Assembly: GCA_934654755.1 (NCBI GenBank)
Contig: CAKUGQ010000001.1
Location: forward strand, 62,001-126,000
DNA: 64,000 bases
Origin: an uncultured Oscillospiraceae bacterium
GTDB lineage: Bacteria; Bacillota; Clostridia; Oscillospirales; Oscillospiraceae
Direction of reading: 5' to 3'
In this document: positions 33,960 through 42,853 of the stretch, in pieces
Position numbering within the stretch: position 1 is the first letter of the stretch
How the letters are laid out: every line of letters begins with the position of its first letter
The notes under the pieces: generated by a model
What the model saw: the letters and a program-made list of their open reading frames with translations, nothing else
Told to the model about the DNA's origin: nothing
Databases searched by the model: none
Translations under genes and position numbers: made by a program

Positions 33960-33991
33960 GGGGCGGGCGAAAGCCCGCCCCGTTGCTTTTT
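33960..33991 (+). terminator. Intercistronic hairpin after malE
   Basis: A 9-bp stem (GGGGCGGGC / GCCCGCCCC, loop GAAA) followed by GTTGCTTTTT. It probably acts as a partial terminator and 3' stabiliser, giving more MalE than permease. Confidence 0.65.
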
Positions 33992-34069
33992 CGCCGTGTG
34001 GCTGCGGTGGCTTGTACCGCCGTGCCGTGTTCCCGCGTATCTTCAATTACCAGAAAGGATGGATCGCCC

Positions 34070-35002
34070 ATGGCAATCAAAAAAAAGAAACGAGGTCTGC
34101 CCAAGGGCGAAGCCTCCGTCAACAGCCGGTTGATCCGGCGGCCGATCCAGAAATGGTTCCCGCTGTTTGTGCTGCCGACCATTGCGGCGTTCTGCATCGG
34201 CTTTATCGGCCCGTTTATCTGGGGCATTTACCTTTCCTTTACCACCTTCAACACCCCGCGCGATGCGGTTTGGACGGGTTTTTCCAACTACGTCCGCGCA
34301 TTTTCCGATCCCAGTTTTCTCAATGCGTTTAAAAACACCGCACTTGTTGCCGTTGTGTCCATCGTATTGATCAATGTCTGCGCCTTTGCCGTCGCCTATG
34401 CGCTGACGCAGAAGCTGCGCGGATCGAATCTGTTCCGTACCGTGTTTTTTATGCCGAACCTGATCGGCGGCGTTGTTCTGGGTTATATCTGGAAGCTCAT
34501 TTTTGACGCCATCCTCAAGGGCTACGGCACCTACCTGACCGCAAATGCGACCTACGGCTTCTGGGGCCTGATTATCCTTATGGCGTGGCAGCAGATCGGC
34601 TATATGATGATTATCTACATTGCCGGCTTGCAGTCCGTCCCGGAGGATATGCTGGAGGCTGCGAAGATCGACGGTGCAAACCGTTGGCAGACGCTTTGGC
34701 GTGTGACCATCCCGAACGTGATGCCCTCGATCACCATCTGCGTTTTTTTGACCCTGACCAATTCGTTTAAGCTCTTCGATCAGAATATGGCGCTCACAGG
34801 CGGCGCACCGGTTACGACGCTTCCCACCGGTGAGCAGATCAGCCAGACCGAAATGCTTGCGTTGAATATTCTTTCCACCTACAACATCAATCGTAACTGG
34901 CACGGTGTTGCGCAGGCAAAGGCAGTTATCTTCTTCGTCTTTGTCGCGATTATCGCCCTGCTCCAGCTCCGTGCGACGCGCTCGAAGGAGGTGCAGCAAT
35001 GA
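34070..35002 (+). CDS. malF: Sugar ABC transporter permease (MalF-like)
   Basis: A 310-residue inner-membrane permease with six predicted helices. The EAA loop that contacts the ATPase is present (VPEDMLEAAKIDGANRWQTLWRVTIP, about 195-220). The N-terminus is Lys/Arg-rich. AAAGGAT lies 11 bases before the ATG; the ORF start 29 codons upstream falls in the intergenic spacer. It pairs with MalG through a 4-base overlap and imports the oligosaccharide bound by MalE. Confidence 0.85.
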   Translation: MAIKKKKRGLPKGEASVNSRLIRRPIQKWFPLFVLPTIAAFCIGFIGPFIWGIYLSFTTFNTPRDAVWTGFSNYVRAFSDPSFLNAFKNTALVAVVSIVLINVCAFAVAYALTQKLRGSNLFRTVFFMPNLIGGVVLGYIWKLIFDAILKGYGTYLTANATYGFWGLIILMAWQQIGYMMIIYIAGLQSVPEDMLEAAKIDGANRWQTLWRVTIPNVMPSITICVFLTLTNSFKLFDQNMALTGGAPVTTLPTGEQISQTEMLALNILSTYNINRNWHGVAQAKAVIFFVFVAIIALLQLRATRSKEVQQ

Positions 35003-35844
35003 TCCGTAAAAAGAATTATGCCAGCCGTATTGTCACGTTTGTTTTTATCATGATTTGTGCGGCCTGGGTCATGCCAATCGTTATCGTCGCGTATAACTCC
35101 TTTAAGGAAAACGCTTACATTAACCTTGATGCGTTCAAGGTCCCCACAAAGGAGAGCTTTGCCGGACTGGGTAACTATATCAAGACCATGACCTTCGGCA
35201 ACTACCCGATGATCAAGTCTATTTTTTACAGTGTTGTGATTACCGTCGGCTCGACCTTTCTGATTCTGCTGTGTACGTCCATGACGGCGTGGTATATCGC
35301 TCGCGTCAACAGCCGTTTCTCGCGCTTCCTGTATATGCTGTGCGTTTTCTCCATGATTGTGCCGTTCCAGATGGTCATGTTCACGCTGACAACGACCTCG
35401 GATATGCTCAAACTCAATACGCCGTGGACGATCCCCGTGGTCTACCTTGGCTTCGGAGCAGGACTGGCGGTGTTCATGTTTACCGGTTTTGTGCGCAGCT
35501 TGCCGCTGGAGATCGAGGAAGCGGCAGCCATTGACGGCTGCGGCCCCGTGCGGACCTTCTTCTCGGTCGTGCTTCCGATGCTGCGCCCGACGCTGATCTC
35601 CGTGGGCATCCTGGAGGTCATGTGGATCTGGAATGATTTTCTGCTGCCCTATCGCGTACTTGACATCAACGACTACAAGACCATCCCGATTCACATTCAG
35701 TATTTACAGGGCAGCTACGGTACGGTCGATCTTGGCGCAACGATGGCGGCGATTATGCTCAGCATCCTGCCGATCATCATTGTCTATCTGTTCTGCCAGA
35801 AGTATATCATCAAGGGCGTCGCGGCGGGCGCTGTCAAGGGATGA
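34999..35844 (+). CDS. malG: Sugar ABC transporter permease (MalG-like)
   Basis: A 281-residue permease with six helices and an EAA loop (L-E-I-E-E-A-A-A-I-D-G-C-G-P, about 170-185). It overlaps malF at its start and lacI at its end, both as ATGA, so the permeases and repressor are made in a coupled manner. With MalF it forms the translocation pore. Confidence 0.85.
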   Translation: MIRKKNYASRIVTFVFIMICAAWVMPIVIVAYNSFKENAYINLDAFKVPTKESFAGLGNYIKTMTFGNYPMIKSIFYSVVITVGSTFLILLCTSMTAWYIARVNSRFSRFLYMLCVFSMIVPFQMVMFTLTTTSDMLKLNTPWTIPVVYLGFGAGLAVFMFTGFVRSLPLEIEEAAAIDGCGPVRTFFSVVLPMLRPTLISVGILEVMWIWNDFLLPYRVLDINDYKTIPIHIQYLQGSYGTVDLGATMAAIMLSILPIIIVYLFCQKYIIKGVAAGAVKG

Positions 35845-36860
35845 CCATCAAGGATCTGGCTCGCGAGACCGGCTATTCTACCGGAACCGTGTCACGGGTG
35901 CTTAACGGACATCCAAATGTCAGCGAACATGCCCGGGATGAGATTTTACGATGCATTGAACGCAGCGGCTTCGAGGTCAACGCCAACGCGAAGCATTTGC
36001 GACAGCAGCACGGGAAAGGCATCCTGGCCGTTGTGACCGGCAGCTCCAATGAGCTGTTTGCCCGGATGCTGGAGTTTTTACAGCGATACCTTGCCGGAAC
36101 CGATTACGCGCTTACGGTCGATTATCTGGAGGAGACCGGCAACGCCGTCGCGCATGCGCAGCGCCGCGTGCGTGAGCTGAAGCCTCAGGGGTTGGTTTTT
36201 CTCGGCGGCGACCAATGCTATTTTACCGAGCGCTACGCCTCCATTGGACTGCCCGGCGTGCTGCTGACCGTAGACGCTTCGGCGCTCGGGATAGAGCAGC
36301 TCTCCTCCGTGACGACGGACGACCGCTCTGCGGCCGAACAGGCGGTTACGTACCTCATCGAGCAGGGGCACCGGCGCATTGCGCTCATTTGCGGCGACTT
36401 ATGCCTGTCGACCCCGAGCCGTTTGCGCTATGACGGCTGCTGTCGCGCCCTCGAGCGAGCCGGACTGACGCTTTGCCAACCGCCGCAGACCGCGCGTTAC
36501 TCGCTTGCCGACGGATATGCAGCCATGCTGCGGCTGCTGGACCGTGAGCCCGTGCCTACGGCGGTCTTTGCCGTTTCGGATGTGATGGCGCTCGGTGCGC
36601 TGCGTGCCCTGCACGATCGTGGGCTGCGCGTACCGCAGGACATGTCCGTTGTCGGCTATGACGGGCTGGAGCTGAGCGAGTTCTCCGTTCCGCGCCTGAC
36701 CACCGTCCACCAGAACGCCGACGAGCTGGCGCGCACAGGTGTGCGGCTGCTGCTGGATACCATTGAAAAACACAGCCCCACGCGGCATCTGACCGTGCCC
36801 TTCGACCTGAAGTGCAAGGACAGCGTCTGTTCCGTGGGAGATTCACAGAAGGAGTTGTAA
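35841..36860 (+). CDS. LacI-family transcriptional regulator
   Basis: A 339-residue repressor: N-terminal helix-turn-helix and hinge (TIKDLARETGYSTGTVSRVLNG, about 2-55; hinge helix N-A-N-A-K-H-L), then a periplasmic-binding-like sugar domain (about 65-330) with Y-D-G-L-E-L-S-E-F and L-T-T-V-H-Q-N. It is encoded inside the operon it is expected to control; a perfect LacI-type palindrome overlaps the transcription start of malE. The likely inducer is maltose or maltodextrin, giving autoregulation. Confidence 0.85.
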   Translation: MTIKDLARETGYSTGTVSRVLNGHPNVSEHARDEILRCIERSGFEVNANAKHLRQQHGKGILAVVTGSSNELFARMLEFLQRYLAGTDYALTVDYLEETGNAVAHAQRRVRELKPQGLVFLGGDQCYFTERYASIGLPGVLLTVDASALGIEQLSSVTTDDRSAAEQAVTYLIEQGHRRIALICGDLCLSTPSRLRYDGCCRALERAGLTLCQPPQTARYSLADGYAAMLRLLDREPVPTAVFAVSDVMALGALRALHDRGLRVPQDMSVVGYDGLELSEFSVPRLTTVHQNADELARTGVRLLLDTIEKHSPTRHLTVPFDLKCKDSVCSVGDSQKEL

Positions 36861-36865
36861 TTTTT

Positions 36866-38338
36866 ATGAGGAGCTCCGGAATTCTGCTTCATATTTCCTC
36901 GCTGCCTTCGCCCTACGGCATTGGAACGTTGGGCAAGGCCGCCTATGACTTTGCCGACTTTTTGTCTTCTGCCGGTCAGAAGTACTGGCAGATCCTGCCT
37001 ATTGGCCCGACAAGCTATGGCGACAGCCCCTACCAGACCTTCAGCACCCACGCGGGAAACCCGTATTTTATCGACCTTGACACGTTAATCTCGGAGGGCT
37101 ACCTGACCCGGAGCGAGGTGGAGGCTGTCGATTGGTCCGCACACACGGAGCGCGTGGACTATGATTTCCAGTTCTCCGCCCGATTCCCGCTCTTGCGCCG
37201 TGCCTACGAGCGTGGCCGCGATCGGGATGTCGAGGCGCTTGCGCAGTTCCGCCGCGAGAATCCGTGGGTCGAGGACTACGCTCTGTATATGGCCGTTAAG
37301 TGCAGCCGTAATATGGAGTCGTGGGAGCACTGGCCGGAGGAAATCCGCCTGCGCCGCCCCGGCGCCGTGGAGACCTACGCCACACGCTATGCCGATGACG
37401 TGAGCTTTTTCTGCTTCCTACAGCTTTTGTTCTACCGTCAGTGGAACGCGCTGCGTGCCTATCTACATGAAAAAGGTGTTCTCCTGATCGGTGATATTCC
37501 CATCTATGTGCCGTATGACTCCTGCGATGTCTGGGCGAATCCCGAGCTGTTCCAGCTTGACGAAAACGGCAGGCCGACTGCCGTAGCCGGCTGCCCCCCG
37601 GATTGCTTCTCGGCGGACGGACAGCTTTGGGGGAACCCTCTGTATGATTGGGGACGCATGGCGCAGGATGATTTTGCCTGGTGGAAACAACGGATCGATA
37701 CTGCCTCGCACCTGTATGACGTGACTCGGCTGGATCATTTCCGCGGCCTCGAGAGCTATTGGGCCATTCCCTATGGAGACACGACCGCTCGCGGCGGCCG
37801 CTGGCTGCCCGGTCCGGATCACGCTTTCGTGGAGATGCTGCACCGCTGCTTCCCCCGGCTTGCTCTGATCGCCGAGGATCTCGGCTTCCTGACGGATGCT
37901 GTACGCCGCCTGCAGAGCGATTCCGGTTTCCCCGGCATGAAAGTTCTGGAGTTTGCTTTCGATCCGCGGGAGCCGAGCAATTATCTGCCGCATCGCTACG
38001 AGCGGAACTGTATCTGCTACACCGGTACGCATGATAACGAAACGTTGGTACAGTGGCTTTCGACCATTGCACCGGAGACGCGTGCCTATGTCGCCGAGTA
38101 TCTGGGCGTTGAGCCGGGGAGTGATCTGGTTTATGCACTCATCCGTGCGGGTATGGCTAGTGTTGCCGATACTTTTATTGTGCAGATGCAGGATGTGCTG
38201 GAGCTGGGGGCCGACGCGCGCATGAATCTGCCCGGCACGGTCAGCACCGATAACTGGAGCTGGCGCCTTGCCGAGGATGCGCTTACTTCCGAGCTGGCGG
38301 CACGCCTGCGCCGTATGGTGGAGCTTTACGAACGTTAG
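36866..38338 (+). CDS. malQ: 4-alpha-glucanotransferase (amylomaltase, GH77)
   Basis: A 490-residue cytoplasmic enzyme that transfers glucan chains between maltodextrins, releasing glucose. GH77 marks in order: R-S-S-G-I-L-L-H-I-S-S-L-P-S-P-Y-G-I-G at the start, DVWANPELF, the VTRLDHFRG nucleophile region (about 285-293), the A-E-D-L-G general acid (about 332-336) and THDNETLVQW (about 387-396). AAGGAG precedes the ATG; the ORF start 18 codons upstream is inside lacI. It processes the sugars imported by MalEFG and is followed by a strong terminator. Confidence 0.9.
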   Translation: MRSSGILLHISSLPSPYGIGTLGKAAYDFADFLSSAGQKYWQILPIGPTSYGDSPYQTFSTHAGNPYFIDLDTLISEGYLTRSEVEAVDWSAHTERVDYDFQFSARFPLLRRAYERGRDRDVEALAQFRRENPWVEDYALYMAVKCSRNMESWEHWPEEIRLRRPGAVETYATRYADDVSFFCFLQLLFYRQWNALRAYLHEKGVLLIGDIPIYVPYDSCDVWANPELFQLDENGRPTAVAGCPPDCFSADGQLWGNPLYDWGRMAQDDFAWWKQRIDTASHLYDVTRLDHFRGLESYWAIPYGDTTARGGRWLPGPDHAFVEMLHRCFPRLALIAEDLGFLTDAVRRLQSDSGFPGMKVLEFAFDPREPSNYLPHRYERNCICYTGTHDNETLVQWLSTIAPETRAYVAEYLGVEPGSDLVYALIRAGMASVADTFIVQMQDVLELGADARMNLPGTVSTDNWSWRLAEDALTSELAARLRRMVELYER

Positions 38339-38376
38339 AATGCGTTGGCTTCGACCTGAGTGTGCGGGGCGAGCTA

Positions 38377-38420
38377 CAACGGCACTCTCTGCGAGCAGAG
38401 AGTGCCGTTGTATTTTTTTT
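38377..38420 (+). terminator. Terminator of the maltodextrin operon
   Basis: A 14-bp perfect stem (CAACGGCACTCTCT / AGAGAGTGCCGTTG) followed by TATTTTTTTT. Confidence 0.9.
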
Positions 38421-38514
38421 CGCCGACAAATTGGCGCGACGGCCGTATCTCGCAGGAAATCGGGAGGAAGTCCGCACTTTTTCGTCAGTCTCAGGCACGT
38501 CAGACGAATAAATA

Positions 38515-38532
38515 TGTGAATATAATTGAATA
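38515..38532 (+). promoter_or_regulatory. ARG-box-like site
   Basis: TGTGAATATAATTGAATA fits 16 of 18 positions of the general ArgR/AhrC box TNTGAATWWWWATNCANA. It lies 58 bases upstream of the arcA -10 box, so ArgR could activate arcA as it does in lactic acid bacteria and bacilli. Confidence 0.45.
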
Positions 38533-38589
38533 TTACAAAGGAATGGATGAATATATCCAGCTTTTGAGGCGGAAAAGTTCGGAAAATGC

Positions 38590-38618
38590 TTGCATTTTTT
38601 TGAAATGTGTGCTAAACT
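38590..38618 (+). promoter_or_regulatory. arcA promoter
   Basis: TTGCAT, a 17-base spacer, TAAACT, 38 bases before the start codon. Confidence 0.55.
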
Positions 38619-38655
38619 AAGCAAAAAGGCCGCATGGCAGAATGGATGAGGTGTT

Positions 38656-39873
38656 ATGGCAATTTGCGTAAAGAGTGAGGTTCTTCCGCTGAAAAAGGTG
38701 CTGCTGCATCGACCGGGAATGGAGCTTGAGCAGCTTGTCCCGAACTCTCTCGAGCGGCTGCTGTTTGACGACATTCCTTATCTGCGAGGCGCGCAGCAGG
38801 AGCACGACGTTTTCGCCCGTACACTTCGCACGGAGGGCGTTGAGGTTGTCTACCTGTCGAGCCTGATCGCGGAGACGTTGGAATGCAACTGTGAGCTGCG
38901 CGCGCGATTTGTTGCGGAGTTTATCCGCCGCTCCGGCTGCATTGCCGAGAGCTATCGTGAGTCATTGACGGAGCTGCTACTCAGCCAGCCCACCGCAGCC
39001 GAAATGATCCATAAAACGATGACCGGCGTGCGTTTTGAAGAACTGAGCCACCTGGATCGGATGTCGTTGGCCGCTCTGCGCAACGACCGGACGCATTTTG
39101 TGCTCGATCCGATCCCGAATCTGTATTTTACACGCGACCCCTTTGCCTCCATCGGCAACGGTGTTTCGGTACACCGGATGTATTCCGTTACCAGAAACCG
39201 CGAGACGCTGTACGGCGAGTACATTCTTCGCTATCATCCGGACTATGCCGGGAGAGTGCCGTTTTACTACACGCCGGAGGAGCCGTATTCCCTGGAGGGC
39301 GGCGACATTCTGAATGTCAGCGCGGACACCATTGCGGTCGGCATTTCGCAGCGTACCATGCCGGAGGCAGTCGAACGTCTTGCGCGGAACGTCTTCCGCG
39401 ACGAGCAAAGCACGATCCGCCGTGTGCTGGCGGTGGATATTCCGTCGCGCCGCGCATTCATGCACCTGGACACCGTTCTGACACAGATTGATTTTGACAA
39501 ATTCCTCGTCCATCCTTCCATTATGGAACAGCTCCGCCTTTATGAGCTGACGCCGGCAAAGCATGGCGGTGTGCATGTCAGCCTAATGACCGATCCCATT
39601 GATCGTGCGCTCGGCTCCGCCGTCGGCTGCGGCGAGGCGAAGCTCCTGCGCTGCGGAGGAGGCGACCAGATCGCGGCGCAGCGTGAGCAGTGGAATGACG
39701 GCTCGAACACGTTGTGTATCCGCCCCGGCGTTGTGATTGCGTATGACCGCAACTATGTAACCAATGAGCTGCTGGAAAAGGAAAACATTACTGTGCTCCG
39801 CATACCCAGCGGTGAGCTGTCGCGCGGACGCGGCGGCCCTCGCTGTATGAGTATGCCGCTGGAGCGCGCCTGA
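38656..39873 (+). CDS. arcA: Arginine deiminase
   Basis: A 405-residue enzyme converting arginine to citrulline and ammonia, the first step of the arginine deiminase pathway. Guanidino-group motifs are present: N-L-Y-F-T-R-D-P-F-A (about 154-163), E-G-G-D-I-L-N (about 213), H-L-D-T-V-L-T-Q (about 272) and the catalytic Cys397 in G-G-P-R-C-M-S-M-P. Length is standard. No arcB, arcC or arcD lie next to it, so the rest of the pathway must be elsewhere, or the enzyme serves nitrogen or acid defence alone. It has its own promoter, an ARG-box-like site and a terminator. Confidence 0.92.
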   Translation: MAICVKSEVLPLKKVLLHRPGMELEQLVPNSLERLLFDDIPYLRGAQQEHDVFARTLRTEGVEVVYLSSLIAETLECNCELRARFVAEFIRRSGCIAESYRESLTELLLSQPTAAEMIHKTMTGVRFEELSHLDRMSLAALRNDRTHFVLDPIPNLYFTRDPFASIGNGVSVHRMYSVTRNRETLYGEYILRYHPDYAGRVPFYYTPEEPYSLEGGDILNVSADTIAVGISQRTMPEAVERLARNVFRDEQSTIRRVLAVDIPSRRAFMHLDTVLTQIDFDKFLVHPSIMEQLRLYELTPAKHGGVHVSLMTDPIDRALGSAVGCGEAKLLRCGGGDQIAAQREQWNDGSNTLCIRPGVVIAYDRNYVTNELLEKENITVLRIPSGELSRGRGGPRCMSMPLERA

Positions 39874-39888
39874 GACGCTCCGAATGCG

Positions 39889-39920
39889 AAGTGCCCTGCC
39901 ATTTGGCAGGGCACTTTTCT
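39889..39920 (+). terminator. arcA terminator
   Basis: A 12-bp stem (AAGTGCCCTGCC / GGCAGGGCACTT, loop ATTT) followed by TTCT. Confidence 0.75.
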
Positions 39921-39964
39921 TAGCGATGAAAGGGAGAGGCGGTATGCATCTCCCTTTTTGCAGC

Positions 39965-40990
39965 TTAGGAATTCTCTTTGGCGACGGCGACGACGACGCG
40001 GCGGCGCGGTTCGGTGCCGGTAGAGAAGGTGGTCACGCCGGGATAATCCTGAAGCGCCGCGTGGATAATGTGGCGCTCATAGGCATTCATCGGTTCAAGC
40101 ATGAAGTTGCGGTGGTACTTGGTTACCTTGGCGGCCATTTTGGTGGCAAGCTGACGCAGAGCCTCTTCCCGCTTTGCGCGGTAGGCGCCGGCGTCAACAC
40201 TGATGCGTAGGCGGGGCTCGCGGTCGCGATTGACGGCGTAGCCGGTAAGATACTGGATTGCATCAAGCGTATCGCCGCGGCGCCCGATCAGCATACCGAC
40301 GTCGTTGCCGATCAGGTCGGCGCGGTAGCTTTCTTCGTCAAGACGGTAGGCATGCGGGACGCATTCAGTGCCCATGTGCTTAAGCAGGCCGGTGAGGAAC
40401 TGCTCAATCTGCTCCTCGACGGAACCGGGCGCTGCAGCTTCGTATTCGCGGGTGGGCAGCGACGGACGCGGGGTGCGCTCTGTGCGTTGACCACGGGGCT
40501 TACGGTCGCCGCGCTGGGCGTTGTTCTTTGCGCTGCCGTTGTTGTTGGGGCGGGGGCCGTTTGCATTGCGCTCCGTGCGCTGCGGGCGGCTCTCATCCGG
40601 CTTCCGTTCGCTGCGCGGCGCATCGCTGCGTCGCTCGGGGCGCGGCTGCGGCATGGGTTTGGGCTGTTCTTCGGGCTTCTTTCCGGGACGGGAGATGACG
40701 CCGCCGGACTGCACGGGCAGTTCAACGCTGGACTTCGGCTTGGAGCGTGAGGCGGACGACAGCGCGGACTTCGGCGCGGTATCCACGGGCGCAGCAGGGG
40801 CGACGGGCTCGTCCGGCGCCTGGTAGCTGACCTTCACCTTTGCAGGCGAAGCACCGATGCCGAGGAAGCCCGAACGCGCATTTTCCAGCACCTCAACGGA
40901 GACGCTGTCGCGATCCCGCTTGAGCTGGCTCAGCGCCGCCGCGATGGCAAGCTCAATGGTCTTGCCGGTGGTGACGATACTTTTTTCCAT
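39965..40990 (-). CDS. khpB: KhpB/Jag RNA-binding protein
   Basis: A 341-residue protein: Jag_N domain (1-52, with G-F-L-G-I-G), a long disordered Arg/Pro/Asn/Lys-rich linker (about 60-190, unusually long), a KH domain (about 195-270, I-G-R-R-G-D-T-L-D-A) and an R3H domain (about 275-338, ending P-R-R-R-V-V-V-A). KhpB binds RNA with KhpA and affects cell elongation in Firmicutes. It lies 9 bases after yidC in the conserved rpmH-rnpA-yidD-yidC-jag order. Confidence 0.9.
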   Translation of the reverse strand: MEKSIVTTGKTIELAIAAALSQLKRDRDSVSVEVLENARSGFLGIGASPAKVKVSYQAPDEPVAPAAPVDTAPKSALSSASRSKPKSSVELPVQSGGVISRPGKKPEEQPKPMPQPRPERRSDAPRSERKPDESRPQRTERNANGPRPNNNGSAKNNAQRGDRKPRGQRTERTPRPSLPTREYEAAAPGSVEEQIEQFLTGLLKHMGTECVPHAYRLDEESYRADLIGNDVGMLIGRRGDTLDAIQYLTGYAVNRDREPRLRISVDAGAYRAKREEALRQLATKMAAKVTKYHRNFMLEPMNAYERHIIHAALQDYPGVTTFSTGTEPRRRVVVAVAKENS

Positions 40991-40999
40991 AGGGACTCC

Positions 41000-42172
41000 T
41001 TATTCTTCGTTGTTCTCGTAACGGGACGGGTCATAGGCGCGGCCGCGGGCATAGGGACGGTTCTCCTCGCCGCCGGCATTGCCGGTAGCGGTGTCCGAAG
41101 CGGGGCTGCGGCGTGCCTCATATTCCTTGGCAGCGGCGTCGCGTTCCTGCTTTTCGCGGAGCTGCTGCTTCTTTTTGCTGGTGTTTTCAACAATGCCGTC
41201 GGGGTTTGCGGCGCGTCTTGCCGCGCGGATGCGTTCCTTTTCCGCCTCCTCGGCGGCACGCTTGGCGGCGCGCTCCTGACGTTCTTTATCCTCCGCGTCG
41301 TAGATCTTGCGGTAGTGAACGGTCAGAACGGCGTCCTGAATCATGCCGAATACGCCTTGGCCAAGCCAGTAGATCGACAGGCCGAGCGGGTACATATAAC
41401 CGAAGATGATGGACAGAACGGGCATCATGACAAGCATCATTTTGTTGTTCTTCTGGCTGTTGGCGACGGCGGCTTCGTCAATCTGGCCGTTTCCGTCCGT
41501 GATGACGGAGCTGTTGAGTTTTGTGCTCAGCCACATTGAAACATAGTTGACCGCGCCTGAGAGGATCGGAACCAGTGCGCCGCCGATCTGGCTCCAGCCG
41601 GAGAGCGTCCAGACCTGCCAAGTCGGCGTTTGGCCGAGGTCAATGCCGAGGAAAGAGAAATTCAGCGATTTTACGCCCTCGACGATGCCCTGACCGTAAA
41701 GCTCGATGTTCGATGCGGCGGTATACTGCCAGTAGTAGCCAAGCTTGTCGACCTCGACGTTCTGTGCGGCAGCAACGACCTTTTTCACGGCCTCGACCTT
41801 CTCTGCGTCGAGGTGCAGCAGATAGGTCAGCGGCTCGCGGATGACGGTAAACAGCGGAATCAGGAACAGCAGCGGCAGCAGGCTCCAGAGGCAGCCGCCG
41901 AACATACTGACGCCTTCCTCCTTATAGAGCTTCTGAACCTCCGCCTGATACTTCTGCTTGTCATCGCCGCAGGCGATTTCGATCTGCTTGACCAGCGGCT
42001 GGAGCCGCGAGGTTTTCATAATGGATTTTTTGCTTTTGGCGCTGGCGGGCAGAAGAATCAGCTTCACGACCAGCGAGAAAAGGATGAGCGCGAGGCCATA
42101 GTTGTTGCAGAACAGGTTCAGGTACTCCAACACATAGCCGAAAGGGATGCGGATAATATCGAGTAGACTCAT
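41000..42172 (-). CDS. yidC: Membrane protein insertase YidC/Oxa1
   Basis: A 390-residue insertase of the Gram-positive type (no large periplasmic domain). It has five predicted helices. The conserved core includes L-I-L-F-S-L-V-V-K-L-I-L-L-P, the cytoplasmic loop with M-K-T-S-R-L-Q-P, and a periplasmic stretch between. The C-terminal 90 residues are charged (E-E-A-E-K-E-R-I-R-A-A-R-R-A) and suit ribosome contact. There is no N-terminal lipobox, unlike SpoIIIJ/YidC1 of bacilli. AGGAGG precedes the ATG. Confidence 0.9.
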   Translation of the reverse strand: MSLLDIIRIPFGYVLEYLNLFCNNYGLALILFSLVVKLILLPASAKSKKSIMKTSRLQPLVKQIEIACGDDKQKYQAEVQKLYKEEGVSMFGGCLWSLLPLLFLIPLFTVIREPLTYLLHLDAEKVEAVKKVVAAAQNVEVDKLGYYWQYTAASNIELYGQGIVEGVKSLNFSFLGIDLGQTPTWQVWTLSGWSQIGGALVPILSGAVNYVSMWLSTKLNSSVITDGNGQIDEAAVANSQKNNKMMLVMMPVLSIIFGYMYPLGLSIYWLGQGVFGMIQDAVLTVHYRKIYDAEDKERQERAAKRAAEEAEKERIRAARRAANPDGIVENTSKKKQQLREKQERDAAAKEYEARRSPASDTATGNAGGEENRPYARGRAYDPSRYENNEE

Positions 42173-42206
42173 TGCTTCCTCCTGAAGTGGGAGCGGGGGG
42201 ATCGGT

Positions 42207-42419
42207 TTACGGCACCGGGTCGTAAAAATCCCCGTGGTTGAAAGGGTTGCACCGCAAAAGTCGCTTGATCGTCAGCCAGCCGCCCTTGGCTGCGCCGTAT
42301 TTTTCGATCGCCTCCATGCCGTATTCCGAGCAGGTGGGAATAAAGCGGCACTTTCCGGGGAAAGCCGGCGAAATAAAACGCCGATAGAAGCGGATCAGGG
42401 CCAGAAGGATGTGTTTCAT
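42207..42419 (-). CDS. yidD: Membrane protein insertion efficiency factor YidD
   Basis: A 70-residue protein with the full YidD pattern: I-R-F-Y-R-R-F-I-S-P, then R-F-I-P-T-C-S-E-Y, A-I-E-K-Y-G, K-R-L-L-R-C-N-P-F and G-D-F-Y-D-P-V-P, including the conserved cysteines. The ATG overlaps the rnpA stop as ATGA; the longer ORF start lies inside rnpA. It assists YidC-dependent insertion. Confidence 0.92.
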   Translation of the reverse strand: MKHILLALIRFYRRFISPAFPGKCRFIPTCSEYGMEAIEKYGAAKGGWLTIKRLLRCNPFNHGDFYDPVP

Positions 42420-42763
42420 TGGGTCGTCTCCGAAGCGGACAGCAGGTCGAGCCGGTCGAAAAGCGCGGAAAGCGCATGACCGAGGGCAGTGAATTCCGCC
42501 TCCACGGCGGCGCCGCGTGCGACGACCACGATGTCGTAGCCGCATTTGAGCTGCGGCTCCAACGCGCGGAAAAGCTCGCGCAGACGGCGGCGCGTCCGGT
42601 TGCGTACAACGGCGTGCCCGAGTTTGGCGCTGACCGTCAGACCCAGACGGTTACGGTCGAGCCGATTCGGGCGGCAGTAGACCGCAAGGTAGCGGTTCGA
42701 CGCGTTTGCGCCGCGGTAATACAGCCGCCGAAAGACGGCGTTTTCTTTGATCGACTCTGCCAT
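42416..42763 (-). CDS. rnpA: Ribonuclease P protein component
   Basis: A 115-residue basic protein that supports the RNase P RNA in 5' tRNA maturation. The signature R-N-R-T-R-R-R-L-R-E-L-F-R lies at about 53-65, preceded by L-G-L-T-V-S-A-K-L-G. It has the standard position between rpmH and yidD. Confidence 0.92.
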   Translation of the reverse strand: MAESIKENAVFRRLYYRGANASNRYLAVYCRPNRLDRNRLGLTVSAKLGHAVVRNRTRRRLRELFRALEPQLKCGYDIVVVARGAAVEAEFTALGHALSALFDRLDLLSASETTQ

Positions 42764-42853
42764 CGGCTGCCTCCGGAAAACAAAGGGGCGAACAGATTGC
42801 TCCGTTCGCCCTCATCCTATCGATAACGATCCAGCAGGTGCGGTCACGGTTCC

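Noticed and set aside
32455..34227. 590-codon minus-strand ORF opposite malE
   Set aside because: The plus strand encodes a lipoprotein with lipobox and SBP fold; the minus frame arises from codon bias.
38340..38400. Inverted repeat after malQ considered as a CRISPR or repeat unit
   Set aside because: A single hairpin followed by eight T residues is an intrinsic terminator; no spacer-repeat periodicity is present anywhere in the window.
40000..40750. Long plus-strand ORFs opposite khpB
   Set aside because: Antisense shadows of the Arg/Pro-rich linker of khpB; composition is biased and without motifs.
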